A stretch of DNA of 64,000 bases from Paenibacillus sp. JZ16 (lineage in GTDB: Bacteria > Bacillota > Bacilli > Paenibacillales > Paenibacillaceae). The translations under genes and the position numbers were made by a program. The stretch is from assembly GCF_015326965.1 (NCBI RefSeq), contig NZ_CP017659.1, positions 5,584,001 through 5,648,000 on the forward strand, written 5' to 3'. Shown here piece by piece: positions 17,293 through 26,094 of the stretch; the first letter of the stretch is position 1, and every line of letters begins with the position of its first letter. Below the pieces are notes generated by a model. That model saw only the letters and a program-made list of their open reading frames with translations. It did not search any database and was not told the DNA's origin.

Positions 17293-17772
17293 ATGAAATC
17301 GACGGTAACAAGAGATACTGACCTGAATGTGAATACATCCTCCCAACATGGGGAAGCAGGCGGCTTTTACCAGGATATGATTGTTCTTCATGCCAGCTGC
17401 TCTCAAGAATATATGAATTTATCTTTGCATTTCTTTGACAAAAACATGCATCACGTCTGTTTATTACTATGCAACAGGGCATTAGAATCCATGCTAACTG
17501 CTTTATATATAAAGAAGGAGAGAATGCAGCCTATTTCAAATATGTTGCTAGAAGAAATACTGCGGATGTTCCCCAAAGACTCGGAGATGAATGTGGAGCC
17601 GTTGATATTTATACAATCCATATCCTTTTTATCACAGGAGAACTCCCTCATCAGCAAAATGCAGCCCACACATCTAATGAACCTGATTAAGAAAGCGGAT
17701 GAGTTCATTCTTCAGATATCTAGCCAACTAGAGTTACCCAATAAAACATACCATTCTGTTTTTGAGAAATAA
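17293..17772 (+). CDS. HEPN-like small helical protein of unknown function
   Basis: About 159 residues from ATG 17293, which has GGGAGTGA ten bases upstream; an in-frame ATG at 17275 lacks a ribosome binding site. The core HVCLLLCNRALESMLTALYIK resembles the helix-3 region of HEPN domains, where a row of small and hydrophobic residues surrounds an Arg. The catalytic RX4-6H pattern is not complete, so RNase activity is doubtful. The rest is predicted helical (LIKKADEFILQIS). A truncated paralogue lies at 7172-7684. It sits between an XRE regulator and a SUKH-type gene, a toxin/immunity-rich setting. The HEPN assignment is an inference. Confidence 0.55.
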   Translation: MKSTVTRDTDLNVNTSSQHGEAGGFYQDMIVLHASCSQEYMNLSLHFFDKNMHHVCLLLCNRALESMLTALYIKKERMQPISNMLLEEILRMFPKDSEMNVEPLIFIQSISFLSQENSLISKMQPTHLMNLIKKADEFILQISSQLELPNKTYHSVFEK

Positions 17773-17848
17773 AGCTAGCCGTTATCTTCATTGATCATTT
17801 TTGGATACATGGTTGTCGTGTAAATTAAAAATATGAGGGATGATTTCG

Positions 17849-18413
17849 ATGAATGTCAGAGAGTTCATGAAATGTTTTCAAGAAAGGTATTCTGATGTAG
17901 ATAGATATGAGCTTGCAGAACATCGAGATATTAGAGATTTTGAAGATAGATTAGGGGTGAAACTACCACTATCGTTTTGTACTTTTCTAAGTGAATTCTC
18001 TAATGGGATTTTTTTACTTGATTGTGAACCTATCGGCGGGATTAGTGAGAACTCGCCTTGTGGGGCAATAAGTAAAAGTCATGTGATTCTTCCGGATCTC
18101 CCAGATAAAATATACATTCGAGAGACAGATGAGCTCATTGATTCCAATCGTCTTATTTCCTTTACTATGTTTGATGCTGTTGAGAACTCTAATGACCACT
18201 GGGTTTTCCTATGTGCAGGAAGGAATCCCTAATAACGAGTACAGATTAGGGTTTATCAGTCAAAATTCAAAGGTCATTGTAAAAACTTTACCTTGTTTTG
18301 AAGAATGGTTAACCGTATTGTGGAATCATGACGACTACGATGAACATGCTGTGCCGGTATTCTATACGTTTTATCCAACGTTTGATGAAAGATTCGAAAT
18401 CTTAAGTAATTAA
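17849..18413 (+). pseudogene. SMI1/KNR4 (SUKH) family immunity-like protein, frameshifted
   Basis: The first part (17849 to about 18210) reads IRDFEDRLGVKLPLSFCTFL and SEFSNGIFLLDCEPIGGI, then FTMFDAVENSNDHWVFL, the SUKH fold pattern found in immunity proteins against contact-dependent and polymorphic toxins. The frame then ends at 18232 in the middle of the domain. The expected continuation, IPNNEYRLGFISQNSK and FEEWLTVLW, is present one frame over and runs to a stop at 18413. A single shift near 18205-18220 therefore splits the gene; the total length without the shift would be normal, about 188 residues. A sequencing error is an alternative. ATG 17849 has GAGGGA eight bases upstream. Confidence 0.75.
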
Positions 18414-18449
18414 GTACATGTCATATTAAATTAAGAATTAACGGAAGTC

Positions 18450-18585
18450 GGTACCGTCAAAATCGAGGACTTAACATGAAGAACCTAGGCTATACAACAA
18501 TCATTAGCCTAGGTTCTTTCTCCGTTCTCTATTTTTCTATAACAGATCAATCAACTCGGGAATAGATGTTAAATTCATCGTGGGA
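18450..18585 (-). pseudogene. Relic of an XRE regulator gene
   Basis: Bases about 18450-18585 align with 16905-17045, the coding region of the intact XRE gene: shared runs include ACTTAACATGAAG-type sequence, TTTCTCCGTTCTCTA and CTCGGGAATAGA. Many substitutions and gaps remove the frame. A hairpin (GAACCTAGGCTA with TAGCCTAGGTTC, 18481-18516) has arisen in the middle and could terminate transcription. Confidence 0.7.
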
Positions 18586-18632
18586 GCACACGGCTGCAGT
18601 TTAGCTACCATAACACAAGAACTCCTGCGAAT

Positions 18633-20006
18633 CTACGGATGGATAAGAGTACCGCTAACTTTTAACTTATCTCGTATTGCAGCATATCTTTCTAGATCGT
18701 CATGATCCAGCTTAGATTGTATATGCTCAATGGTTGTACAGCATCTTACGATGTTGATTGCATTATTGTTGGTATAAGAGAATTCTAAACTATCCAGTAT
18801 ATATTTTGAGCCTTTTTGAATATTATCCTTCCGTATGTAATACATACCAACATCGGTAAGGAAATTAGCAAAGCGGTCATCCATTATATGTTCGGTATAA
18901 CTACCAACTGATTCTCGTCGCATGAGATGATCCTTAATCAGATTCTCAAATCTATCGAGATATTCATCAAATTCAAAATGATACGTGTTAGCGGCTTGGA
19001 TGATTTTAAATAAAGCTCTTAGTATTTCGTTCTCCCTGGAAGAGATATACTCGATGTATGATTCAAGTACTTCTATGTTGCCTTTCATTAGTTCATATAG
19101 ATAACGGTTGCCTCTAGCCCATTCCCTGAATTGTTCTTTGGTACGTTCGGCAGCTTCATCGGATTCTATAATCCAGCTTTGATCCTCATAACAGGATAAA
19201 TAATTAAGGGCTTGATCATAATCATCGTTATCTGCAGCTATGGAGCCTAACAGCAGATCGGAGTATAAAATATACCCAAACAACGGTTTGGCTGGCTCTA
19301 TAGGCTTCCTGTGAGGTCTGTTTTTATTATGTTTTTGTGCGTACAGCATTCTAGAGATGCGTCCCATTTCCTGAGCATAGTACTTTGCTTTATTCCTTTT
19401 ACTTAAGGACAACAACGTGTTAGTTAAATCTTTTAAAGCATCTAATTGTACCCCTTCAGGAAGTCGCTTAACATAAGCTTCAAATTGTATGGTACAGTTC
19501 AGATTATGTTCCTGATCCGAGTTTAGGGAGCAAGTAAATATTCTGTATTGACATAAACCTAATCTTTCAGCATGCTGGTGTTTTTCACTTTCGGCGACTT
19601 TTTTGTATAGGATCAGAGCAGCCTCCCGATTACCCTTGTGAAATAGTGCTTCAGCGCTATCAAAGAGTAGGGATGAATAAGCTGGGTTATCGATGATCAA
19701 ATCAACAGCCTGATCGATGCAGTAGAGTTTCCCTAGCTCGGCACATCGCATGATAAAGGGGCCAAGTCGCCTCCAGTTCGGAGTTGACTCATTTACATAT
19801 AGAGAATAAAAATAGCCTTCTTCCAGATTCATGGCTTTCGTAATTAAATCAAGACTTGAAACGGAAAGGGGCTGGTTCCCATTGATAAAGCGGCTGAGGG
19901 TTCCCGAATTGATTCCCGATTTAATTGCAAAAGAGGAAATGCTGAGTTTCTCCTTCTCCAAGTAACGTAATAGCTCCGTACTGATCGTTCTGTCTGTAGG
20001 TACCAA
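18633..20006 (-). CDS. XRE-type regulator with long TPR-like helical C-terminus
   Basis: About 457 residues. An N-terminal helix-turn-helix (LEKEKLSISSFAIKSGINSG, then TLSRFINGNQPLS) is followed by roughly 370 residues of helix pairs with TPR character (SAEALFHKGNREAALILYKK, DNDDYDQALNYLSCY). This layout resembles RRNPP-like peptide-sensing regulators and similar Paenibacillus regulators. TTG at 20006 with GGAGG nine bases upstream is a better start than ATG 20030, which has no ribosome binding site. It is divergent from the NERD gene and the McrBC pair and may control them. No obvious signal-peptide gene lies next to it, so peptide sensing is only a possibility. Confidence 0.7.
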   Translation of the reverse strand: MVPTDRTISTELLRYLEKEKLSISSFAIKSGINSGTLSRFINGNQPLSVSSLDLITKAMNLEEGYFYSLYVNESTPNWRRLGPFIMRCAELGKLYCIDQAVDLIIDNPAYSSLLFDSAEALFHKGNREAALILYKKVAESEKHQHAERLGLCQYRIFTCSLNSDQEHNLNCTIQFEAYVKRLPEGVQLDALKDLTNTLLSLSKRNKAKYYAQEMGRISRMLYAQKHNKNRPHRKPIEPAKPLFGYILYSDLLLGSIAADNDDYDQALNYLSCYEDQSWIIESDEAAERTKEQFREWARGNRYLYELMKGNIEVLESYIEYISSRENEILRALFKIIQAANTYHFEFDEYLDRFENLIKDHLMRRESVGSYTEHIMDDRFANFLTDVGMYYIRKDNIQKGSKYILDSLEFSYTNNNAINIVRCCTTIEHIQSKLDHDDLERYAAIRDKLKVSGTLIHP

Positions 20007-20199
20007 AGATACTCGCCTCCAGATCCACATTCCATATTTAGGGAAATGACTTATATAAGTAAGTTAATGTATAAATATACGATGGGTCAATAACTTTGTA
20101 GTATGATTAGGGAGGCATTCTAAAATAAAGGGGAGAACGCAGCTAGTAATTAACTCTACTGAATGGAGTATGCAGAGGAGTCATCGCCTCTTAAGAGAT

Positions 20200-20293
20200 G
20201 GATCGGATGAATCATCATTACATGTAGAACGGAGCTCTCTTATGTTTGAAAAATTTAAGTCCTTGTTCAAATCCTCTGATAAGCCAAAGAAAA
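20200..20293 (+). repeat. 94-bp direct repeat, right copy
   Basis: Partner of 14282-14375. It covers a leader and the first codons of the intact NERD gene. In this copy the sequence upstream of the repeat is unrelated to mrr. Confidence 0.9.
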
Positions 20294-20952
20294 AGCCGGC
20301 TCAACATACGAATAAAGCTAAAACATCAGGAAACAACGCCAAACCCAAGGTTCAGCCTACTCGAATTGGTGAGCTGGGTGAGCATAAGATTAATATTCAA
20401 CTAGACCAACTCCCCAAAGGATGTAGATATGTAAATGATTTAATGGTGACGAATTCGAAGTCCCGAACGGGTTATTCGCAGATCGACCATGTAGTGATCA
20501 CGCCGCAAGGGTTGTTTGTCATCGAGACGAAGAACTACACGGGAGAGATTAAGGGAACAAGAGAGAATAAGTCATGGACGGTCAGTAACCGGTTTAAAAT
20601 GTATAATCCCTTTATGCAAAATTATGGCCATATTCAAGCGATTAAAAGTTTGCTCCCTGACTACCAAAAGAGCCGGTTCATCTCACTGGTTTCCTTTACG
20701 ATGCGCTGTAGGTTCAGCGTAGATCCAGAACTAAGAAAAATCCAATCGGACGAACTGATTGTGTACGATGTTGAGCTTTCCGAATATATTCAGCGCAAAA
20801 TGAATCGGATTCAAGCGGAGAAGGTGGATACCGTTTTATCGGAAGCTGATATTCAGAAGATCTATCAATCATTGATCGGGGCGAACATCACTGATCCGAA
20901 GATTCGAGCTGAGCATGTGGAAAGGGCGGGGAGTTCTGGGAAGGGGAAATAA
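20242..20952 (+). CDS. NERD-domain nuclease-related protein
   Basis: A 236-residue protein. After a lysine-rich linker (about residues 13-45), the NERD domain reads RIGELGEHKINIQLDQL, then SQIDHVVITPQGLFVIETKN, the D...ExK core of this PD-(D/E)XK-related nuclease family, then YTGEIKG. NERD proteins are often found beside restriction and helicase genes. ATG 20242 is chosen because it matches the start of the truncated copy at 14324 and is preceded by CGGAG; a longer in-frame start at 20170 is possible. It lies 109 bp before the McrB gene, so it could be co-transcribed with it. Confidence 0.85.
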   Translation: MFEKFKSLFKSSDKPKKKPAQHTNKAKTSGNNAKPKVQPTRIGELGEHKINIQLDQLPKGCRYVNDLMVTNSKSRTGYSQIDHVVITPQGLFVIETKNYTGEIKGTRENKSWTVSNRFKMYNPFMQNYGHIQAIKSLLPDYQKSRFISLVSFTMRCRFSVDPELRKIQSDELIVYDVELSEYIQRKMNRIQAEKVDTVLSEADIQKIYQSLIGANITDPKIRAEHVERAGSSGKGK

Positions 20953-21061
20953 CTGTTCAGGATGTAAAGCCAATGCCCAATTTTCGTGACCGACCTATCG
21001 CAAGGATAGTCTTTATATTATTTATAGCTATTATATCGCACTTGAAAGAGGTAATAGAGGA

Positions 21062-23005
21062 ATGACAATAGATGAGATAAACCAAAGGATTAAGAACAGT
21101 GTTGCAAATCAAGTATATGTTAAAGGAAAAGAGACTCGCTATTACATCTTGACCTTTAAATATAGTGAGAACCATTATGGAGTTAAGCTTTTAGATCATC
21201 ACAAGGAGGTTGAATCAGCAGATATTAATGGCAGATTGGATGCCGCTAAGCAAGCTGGTATGAGAATGCTTCAACGTCACTTTTCCAGTGCTAGAATTTC
21301 GGATATAACCATGGTTCACTATAAAGATGATCGTCCAAGCGGAATGCCTTGGCAAAAAGATAGTGATGAAGTTTTATTTGAACTTTTAAAGAAGATAAAG
21401 TCAACGGATAATAATGAATGGCTTGGAGGTAAGTCTGACGATATGAATAAAACTGTAGCAAAAAACCGGATTCTTTATGGCCCTCCGGGTACAGGAAAGA
21501 CCTACAATGTTATTACTCAAGCATTAAAAATTCTTAATCCAGATGTAGATTCTGATTTAATTACTGATCCGGCAAGACGTGATGAGGCTGTTCAAATGTA
21601 TAACCGGTACATTGAAAGCAATCAAGTCGTGTTTTGTACATTTCATCAGTCGTATAGCTACGAAGACTTCGTAGAAGGTATTCGTTTTGTGAAGGAATCC
21701 GAAGGGTATGAGGTTCGGGATGGCGTGTTCAAGCGTATTTGTAATGCAGCAAGAGCTGTAGTAACCAATAGAAGGCATACATATGATTTTGATCTAAGCA
21801 CTACGAATTTTCATAAAATATCGTTGGGTAACACGAAAGATGCCAATGATGATATTTATGATTATTGCATACAGAACAATCAGATAGCTATGGGCTGGGG
21901 AAACCATGTTGATTATAGTCTGTGCAGCAATAAGGACGAAATTCGTGAAAAATATTTTGACTTTGCTAATGATGAAAGGAAATTTGGTGTAGATGCGGTT
22001 GATCGATTCAAACATGGAATTGATATTGGCGATATCGTTATCGTTTCCAACGGTAACATTAAAGCTCGAGCGATCGGCAAAGTCACTGGCGAATATGAAT
22101 ATGATGAGGAAGGAGTCATTGACTATCATCACTTTCGCAGCGTAGAGTGGCTATGGGTTAGTAAAGATGATGCTGACATCGTTCCAGTAGAACGGATTCT
22201 GATTGATAAGATATTTTCACAGCAGGCGATTTATATGCTGGCAAAGGAAAATTTGAATATTGAGAGCCTTCGAGAGTTAATTACCGGCAGAAATGAACAG
22301 GGGACTGGAGAATCCCAGTTTGTTATCGTGATTGATGAGATAAACCGTGGTAATATCTCTAAAATATTTGGTGAACTAATTACACTTATTGAACCGGATA
22401 AGCGCTTAGGGCAAAAAAATGAAATATCCGTTACATTGCCTTATTCAGGCTCCAAATTCACCGTTCCTTCTAATGTTCATATTCTTGGTACAATGAATAC
22501 GGCAGATCGTTCCATCGCCTTGCTTGATACCGCACTTCGCAGACGGTTTGAATTTATCGAGATGATGCCCGCTTATAATGTGCTGCCATCAGATGTTGAA
22601 GGCTTGGATGTACGACTTCTGCTTCAAACGTTGAACGACCGAATCGAATATTTATTTGATCGAGATCATGTCATTGGACATGCTTACTTTATTACTGAGG
22701 AACCAACACTAGACTTCTATATTAGCGTAATGAAACAAAGAATCATTCCATTGTTGCAGGAGTATTTTTATGATAACTGGGAATCTATTGAGCTTGTGTT
22801 AGGTGGAGCCGGAAAGAACGAAAAGGACACCGAATTTTTGATTATAAAGAAAACTGTCTCTGCTAAGCAATTGTTTGTCCACACATCTAAACTGCCAGAG
22901 TATGAGAAAACTCGTTATGTCATACAAACGAATCCAACCCTGAAGGCATTGACTCGCATTTATAAACAGAATGGAAATGCTGATAAGCAGGAAGCAGTCG
23001 AATGA
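21062..23005 (+). CDS. mcrB: McrB-type AAA+ GTPase with inserted PUA/EVE-like domain
   Basis: A 647-residue motor of a type IV restriction system. Walker A YGPPGTGKTYN is near residue 140. It is followed by the McrB-typical FCTFHQSYSYEDFVEGIR and, much later, Walker B VIVIDEINRGNISKIFGE near 423 and GTMNTADRSIALLDTALRRR near 478, with the NTAD motif linked to GTP use in McrB. About 175 residues are inserted between the Walker motifs (FHKISLGNTKDANDDIY, IAMGWGNHVD, GDIVIVSNG), resembling a PUA/EVE-like fold that reads modified bases. The N-terminal 120 residues are unassigned. The gene overlaps mcrC by 4 bp. Confidence 0.88.
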   Translation: MTIDEINQRIKNSVANQVYVKGKETRYYILTFKYSENHYGVKLLDHHKEVESADINGRLDAAKQAGMRMLQRHFSSARISDITMVHYKDDRPSGMPWQKDSDEVLFELLKKIKSTDNNEWLGGKSDDMNKTVAKNRILYGPPGTGKTYNVITQALKILNPDVDSDLITDPARRDEAVQMYNRYIESNQVVFCTFHQSYSYEDFVEGIRFVKESEGYEVRDGVFKRICNAARAVVTNRRHTYDFDLSTTNFHKISLGNTKDANDDIYDYCIQNNQIAMGWGNHVDYSLCSNKDEIREKYFDFANDERKFGVDAVDRFKHGIDIGDIVIVSNGNIKARAIGKVTGEYEYDEEGVIDYHHFRSVEWLWVSKDDADIVPVERILIDKIFSQQAIYMLAKENLNIESLRELITGRNEQGTGESQFVIVIDEINRGNISKIFGELITLIEPDKRLGQKNEISVTLPYSGSKFTVPSNVHILGTMNTADRSIALLDTALRRRFEFIEMMPAYNVLPSDVEGLDVRLLLQTLNDRIEYLFDRDHVIGHAYFITEEPTLDFYISVMKQRIIPLLQEYFYDNWESIELVLGGAGKNEKDTEFLIIKKTVSAKQLFVHTSKLPEYEKTRYVIQTNPTLKALTRIYKQNGNADKQEAVE

Positions 23006-24261
23006 AGCATTTTGCTGTAACGGAATGCTACGGTTCAATTCCCATATCCGATTATGATAGCGAAGCCTTATCTACATTACAGGCGGATGAACTATCCAGT
23101 TATATATCAATGAATCGTTTGGATCAGGATCTGATCCGAATATCAAGGAAGAGTGTTACTTTCATTAATTATGTTGGCTTCATTCAATTATCTTCTTGCT
23201 CTATTGAAATCCTTCCGAAAGTATCTAGCAATGAACCCTCACAATCACGACGGGTATTATTGCATATGCTGGAACGAACAGGTTACCTAGATATTCACGA
23301 GAGCCAGATTGGGCAAATTGAATATGAGAAAATGAACTTGTTTGAGATTCTTGCCTCGCTTTTTACAGAGAAGGTTCTTAGAGAGCTGACACGAGGGGTT
23401 CTTCGAACGTATATTACCCAGCAAGATGAACTGAACACTGTGCGAGGTAGAATTGATACAACCTCACAAATGAAGCGTGCTCATCTTAAATCGACAGCAG
23501 TAAGTTGTATTTACGATGAATTCCATCCTGACCACATACTGAATCGAATTCTGAAAGCTACACTAAGAAAGATTATGAGGCAGTCGAATCAATTGAATAC
23601 TCGTAAACGGGCTGGTCACGCCATGATGTATCTAGATGAAGTGACTGATTCCATTGACCAGAGAATTTTCCGTTCGGCTATTTATTTTGATCGTAACAAT
23701 CGTAGATACGAAGCGTGCTATCGACTTGCCATACTCTTATTGTCACAGTCTGCTCCAACACCGCAAATGGGAAATAAAACGGCGAGTTCAATTTTATTTA
23801 AGATGAATGACCTGTTTGAAAGTTACATAGCGCATCTGGTTCGAAAGTTAACATCTCATGTTGTTATAAAAGATCGTTCGTATAAACTGTTAATCAAGGA
23901 GAGCACTGATCGAGGTGTATTTCAATTAGAGCCTGATTTATTGATCTCTGGAACCCATGGCCTGTCTATGATTATAGATACAAAGTGGAAAGTGATTGAT
24001 AGCTCGTATAGTCGCCATGGTGTGAAAAGGGAAGACTTTTATCAGATGTATGCCTATCTGACTCGCTATGAGCATGTAGAGACTGTTATTTTGCTCTATC
24101 CTAATCACGATGGAATCAATCGGACAGATGACTCACCATTGGAGTCATGGTATGTAGAGGGGCGATCAGATAAAAGATTGCTTGTTTACGCTATTAACTA
24201 TGAGGATGAAAGTCTTGCACTTCTAGAGTTAAAGTCAATAATGAATGGTTATTTAGCTTAG
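23002..24261 (+). CDS. mcrC: McrC-type nuclease subunit
   Basis: A 419-residue protein whose ATG overlaps the mcrB stop (ATGA). The N-terminal half contains FINYVGFIQLSSCSIEILPK and the conserved YEKMNLFEILASLFTEKVLR region that contacts the McrB hexamer and stimulates its GTPase. The PD-(D/E)XK nuclease lies at about residues 300-345: QLEPDLLISG, then MIIDTKWKVID, giving the D...DxK core. Together with mcrB this is a complete canonical pair and should cleave DNA carrying particular modified bases. The specific modification cannot be told from sequence. Confidence 0.9.
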   Translation: MKHFAVTECYGSIPISDYDSEALSTLQADELSSYISMNRLDQDLIRISRKSVTFINYVGFIQLSSCSIEILPKVSSNEPSQSRRVLLHMLERTGYLDIHESQIGQIEYEKMNLFEILASLFTEKVLRELTRGVLRTYITQQDELNTVRGRIDTTSQMKRAHLKSTAVSCIYDEFHPDHILNRILKATLRKIMRQSNQLNTRKRAGHAMMYLDEVTDSIDQRIFRSAIYFDRNNRRYEACYRLAILLLSQSAPTPQMGNKTASSILFKMNDLFESYIAHLVRKLTSHVVIKDRSYKLLIKESTDRGVFQLEPDLLISGTHGLSMIIDTKWKVIDSSYSRHGVKREDFYQMYAYLTRYEHVETVILLYPNHDGINRTDDSPLESWYVEGRSDKRLLVYAINYEDESLALLELKSIMNGYLA

Positions 24262-24304
24262 GATCTATTTAAGATATGATAACACCGGAAATGAGGGCTT
24301 ATAT

Positions 24305-24877
24305 ATGAAAGGCAAATTCTCAACAATGGCATTATTACTTAGCTTCGCAGTTTTCTTTGCATTTACGGGTGATGTCTCTGCTGCAGCAATGAAACCGAAA
24401 GATATCCTTGCTGAAAAGTACCCTAATGAAGTGGTTAAGATCGTTAAAACCGATGACATTAACAATGACAAGAAAAAAGAATCGTTTATTCTCACTGAAT
24501 CAGGTAATTTTTATCTGATTAACGCAAAGGGACATGTTGTTTTAATTAATACTGGCATTATAAGTGATGAAGGCTTTGAACCACCGACGATCCAAGTGTT
24601 TACCGTATCGAAGAATGAGAAACATGTGGCTGTTACATTCTCTTATTTCCCATCGAATACCCAGTTATATGTATATCGACTTCAGCATGGGACCTTGAGT
24701 AAAGCTCTTCAATTAATGGGGGATCAGGGAGTTTACATTGATTCAAAAGGTAAAGTACATCAGTACTGGAAGAACCACAGGATCGAAGGTGGCTGGGATC
24801 TGGCAGAGGGAATATTCACCTGGAATACAAAGACCAATAAGTACAAAGGTTCAGGAAAATACGTGCGACAGAGTTAA
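24305..24877 (+). CDS. Secreted protein of unknown function
   Basis: A 190-residue protein with a clear Sec signal peptide (a Lys-rich start, hydrophobic core to about residue 24, and DVSAAA as the likely cleavage region). The mature part begins near KPKDILAEKYPNE and includes DDINNDKKKES, an acidic loop like the calcium-binding or VCBS-type loops of secreted proteins, followed by beta-strand-rich sequence with many aromatic residues (YLINAKGHVVLI, TWNTKTNKYKG). I do not recognise the family. It follows mcrC by 43 bp on the same strand, but a secreted product is unlikely to belong to the restriction system. Confidence 0.75.
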   Translation: MKGKFSTMALLLSFAVFFAFTGDVSAAAMKPKDILAEKYPNEVVKIVKTDDINNDKKKESFILTESGNFYLINAKGHVVLINTGIISDEGFEPPTIQVFTVSKNEKHVAVTFSYFPSNTQLYVYRLQHGTLSKALQLMGDQGVYIDSKGKVHQYWKNHRIEGGWDLAEGIFTWNTKTNKYKGSGKYVRQS

Positions 24878-24927
24878 TCCTATGGAAATATAGGGCATAT
24901 GGAATGTTGCGCACTGTTAATCAGGAA

Positions 24928-24961
24928 AGCCTAAGGCGAAGCCCTTGGGCTCTTTCTGTTT
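24928..24961 (+). terminator. Rho-independent terminator
   Basis: AGCCTAAGG at 24928-24936 pairs with CCTTGGGCT at 24943-24951 (one G-T pair), followed by a T-rich tract. It ends the mcrBC/secreted-protein segment. Confidence 0.75.
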
Positions 24962-25143
24962 TATAACTAAAGCCTATCCAAAAATTCCCGTGCAACTACT
25001 TCTCCATCTATTTTTGTCGAAATATCTCTTCACGATACCCTGTATTACTATCGTGGTCGCTCCGATTGTAAAGAGGATATTGGAAAGTTTTGTCGAATAG
25101 TTCTAAATAACTACACACATATATCAAAAGGGGGTCAAAAGAA

Positions 25144-25650
25144 GTGAAACAGGACACTAGAACTACTACATTCAATCAGCCCAATAGGACACAGCCCGCC
25201 CAAGCTAACAGGACCGTTAGCAGTAAATCTAGGGCGGCTAGTCCTCCAGTAAACAGGACAGTAATCAATAAAGCGGGGGGAGCGGATGGTCCTTCCGGTA
25301 ACACGAGTACAACAACAAAAGCCGCCATGAAGAATCAGCCAAAGGATAGACTAGGACAAGCTGTAGTATCGTTAATATTCGGTATATTTGGAATATTATT
25401 CTTCATAGTAGGAATGTTAAAGTTGGGCTTTGATTCCGAGTACAGCTACATGCCTTCGACAGGTACTATGGCCACAATTCTCTTTGCTTTTATACTTAGT
25501 GTTGTAGGTTTTTTCTTAGGTATTATTGCAAGAAAATCTTCTAAAGGAAGAGGTATGGCGATAGCGGGAATTACCCTAACAACATTACCCGTTGTCGTCA
25601 TGATAATAATTATTGGCGCGGGACTGGTACTAGTCTATAGGCAGTGGTAA
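25144..25650 (+). CDS. DUF4190-like membrane protein with disordered N-terminus
   Basis: A 168-residue protein from GTG 25144, with AAAGGGGG 9 bases upstream. Residues 1-75 are polar and low-complexity, rich in Thr, Asn, Pro and Ala. Three hydrophobic helices follow at about 78-98, 113-135 and 144-165. The loop GIIARKSSKGRGMAIAGITL between the last two is the hallmark of DUF4190-type small membrane proteins. No enzymatic function is known for the family. It stands alone, with about 260 bp of non-coding sequence before it and 440 bp after it. Confidence 0.75.
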   Translation: MKQDTRTTTFNQPNRTQPAQANRTVSSKSRAASPPVNRTVINKAGGADGPSGNTSTTTKAAMKNQPKDRLGQAVVSLIFGIFGILFFIVGMLKLGFDSEYSYMPSTGTMATILFAFILSVVGFFLGIIARKSSKGRGMAIAGITLTTLPVVVMIIIIGAGLVLVYRQW

Positions 25651-26094
25651 GGTGGGTTAAATTTTGATACACCCCGTCAATTATTGAACGGACTATCTAT
25701 CTACATATGACTAAATTGTTGATAGAACGGAGAATTTTGATATGCAGGGGCGAATAGGCTCCTGTAATTTGTTGTCATTGTCTACTCGTTACATGTGGAG
25801 TGTTGCCACTGTTATTGCGTTAGGTGTAGAACGCAATTAAAATCATCTCAAAGCCTATAAAGTCGTGTTAAAGCCTAAAGTTGTGTTACAAGCCGGGCGA
25901 AATTCAGGTATCCACTCCTGTTTTTCCTCGGTTTTTTTATTGAATCCGTCCCCCTTCATTTTTCCATAGTCTTTCTTCTGTTTTTGTGGAATTAATTTAG
26001 AATATGGAAATAAAGTAAGATAATAGTGCGTTAAAACCTGTGGCATGTCCCATGGGAGCGCTACAGATAAATAAAAAAACAAGGAGGTTTGAAA
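25651..26094. other. Intergenic region before the exoenzyme gene
   Basis: About 440 bp. No coding frame is convincing; a 75-codon minus-strand frame near the right end looks spurious. AAGGAGG at 26081-26087 is the strong ribosome binding site of the next gene. Confidence 0.5.

Noticed and set aside
14282..20293. Transposon or insertion sequence as explanation of the 94-bp direct repeats
   Set aside because: There is no transposase or integrase in the block, the repeat ends have no terminal inverted repeats, and the repeat is much longer than a target duplication and consists of gene sequence.
25855..26082. 75-codon minus-strand frame upstream of the exoenzyme gene
   Set aside because: Low-complexity, no ribosome binding site, and it overlaps the probable promoter region of the exoenzyme gene.
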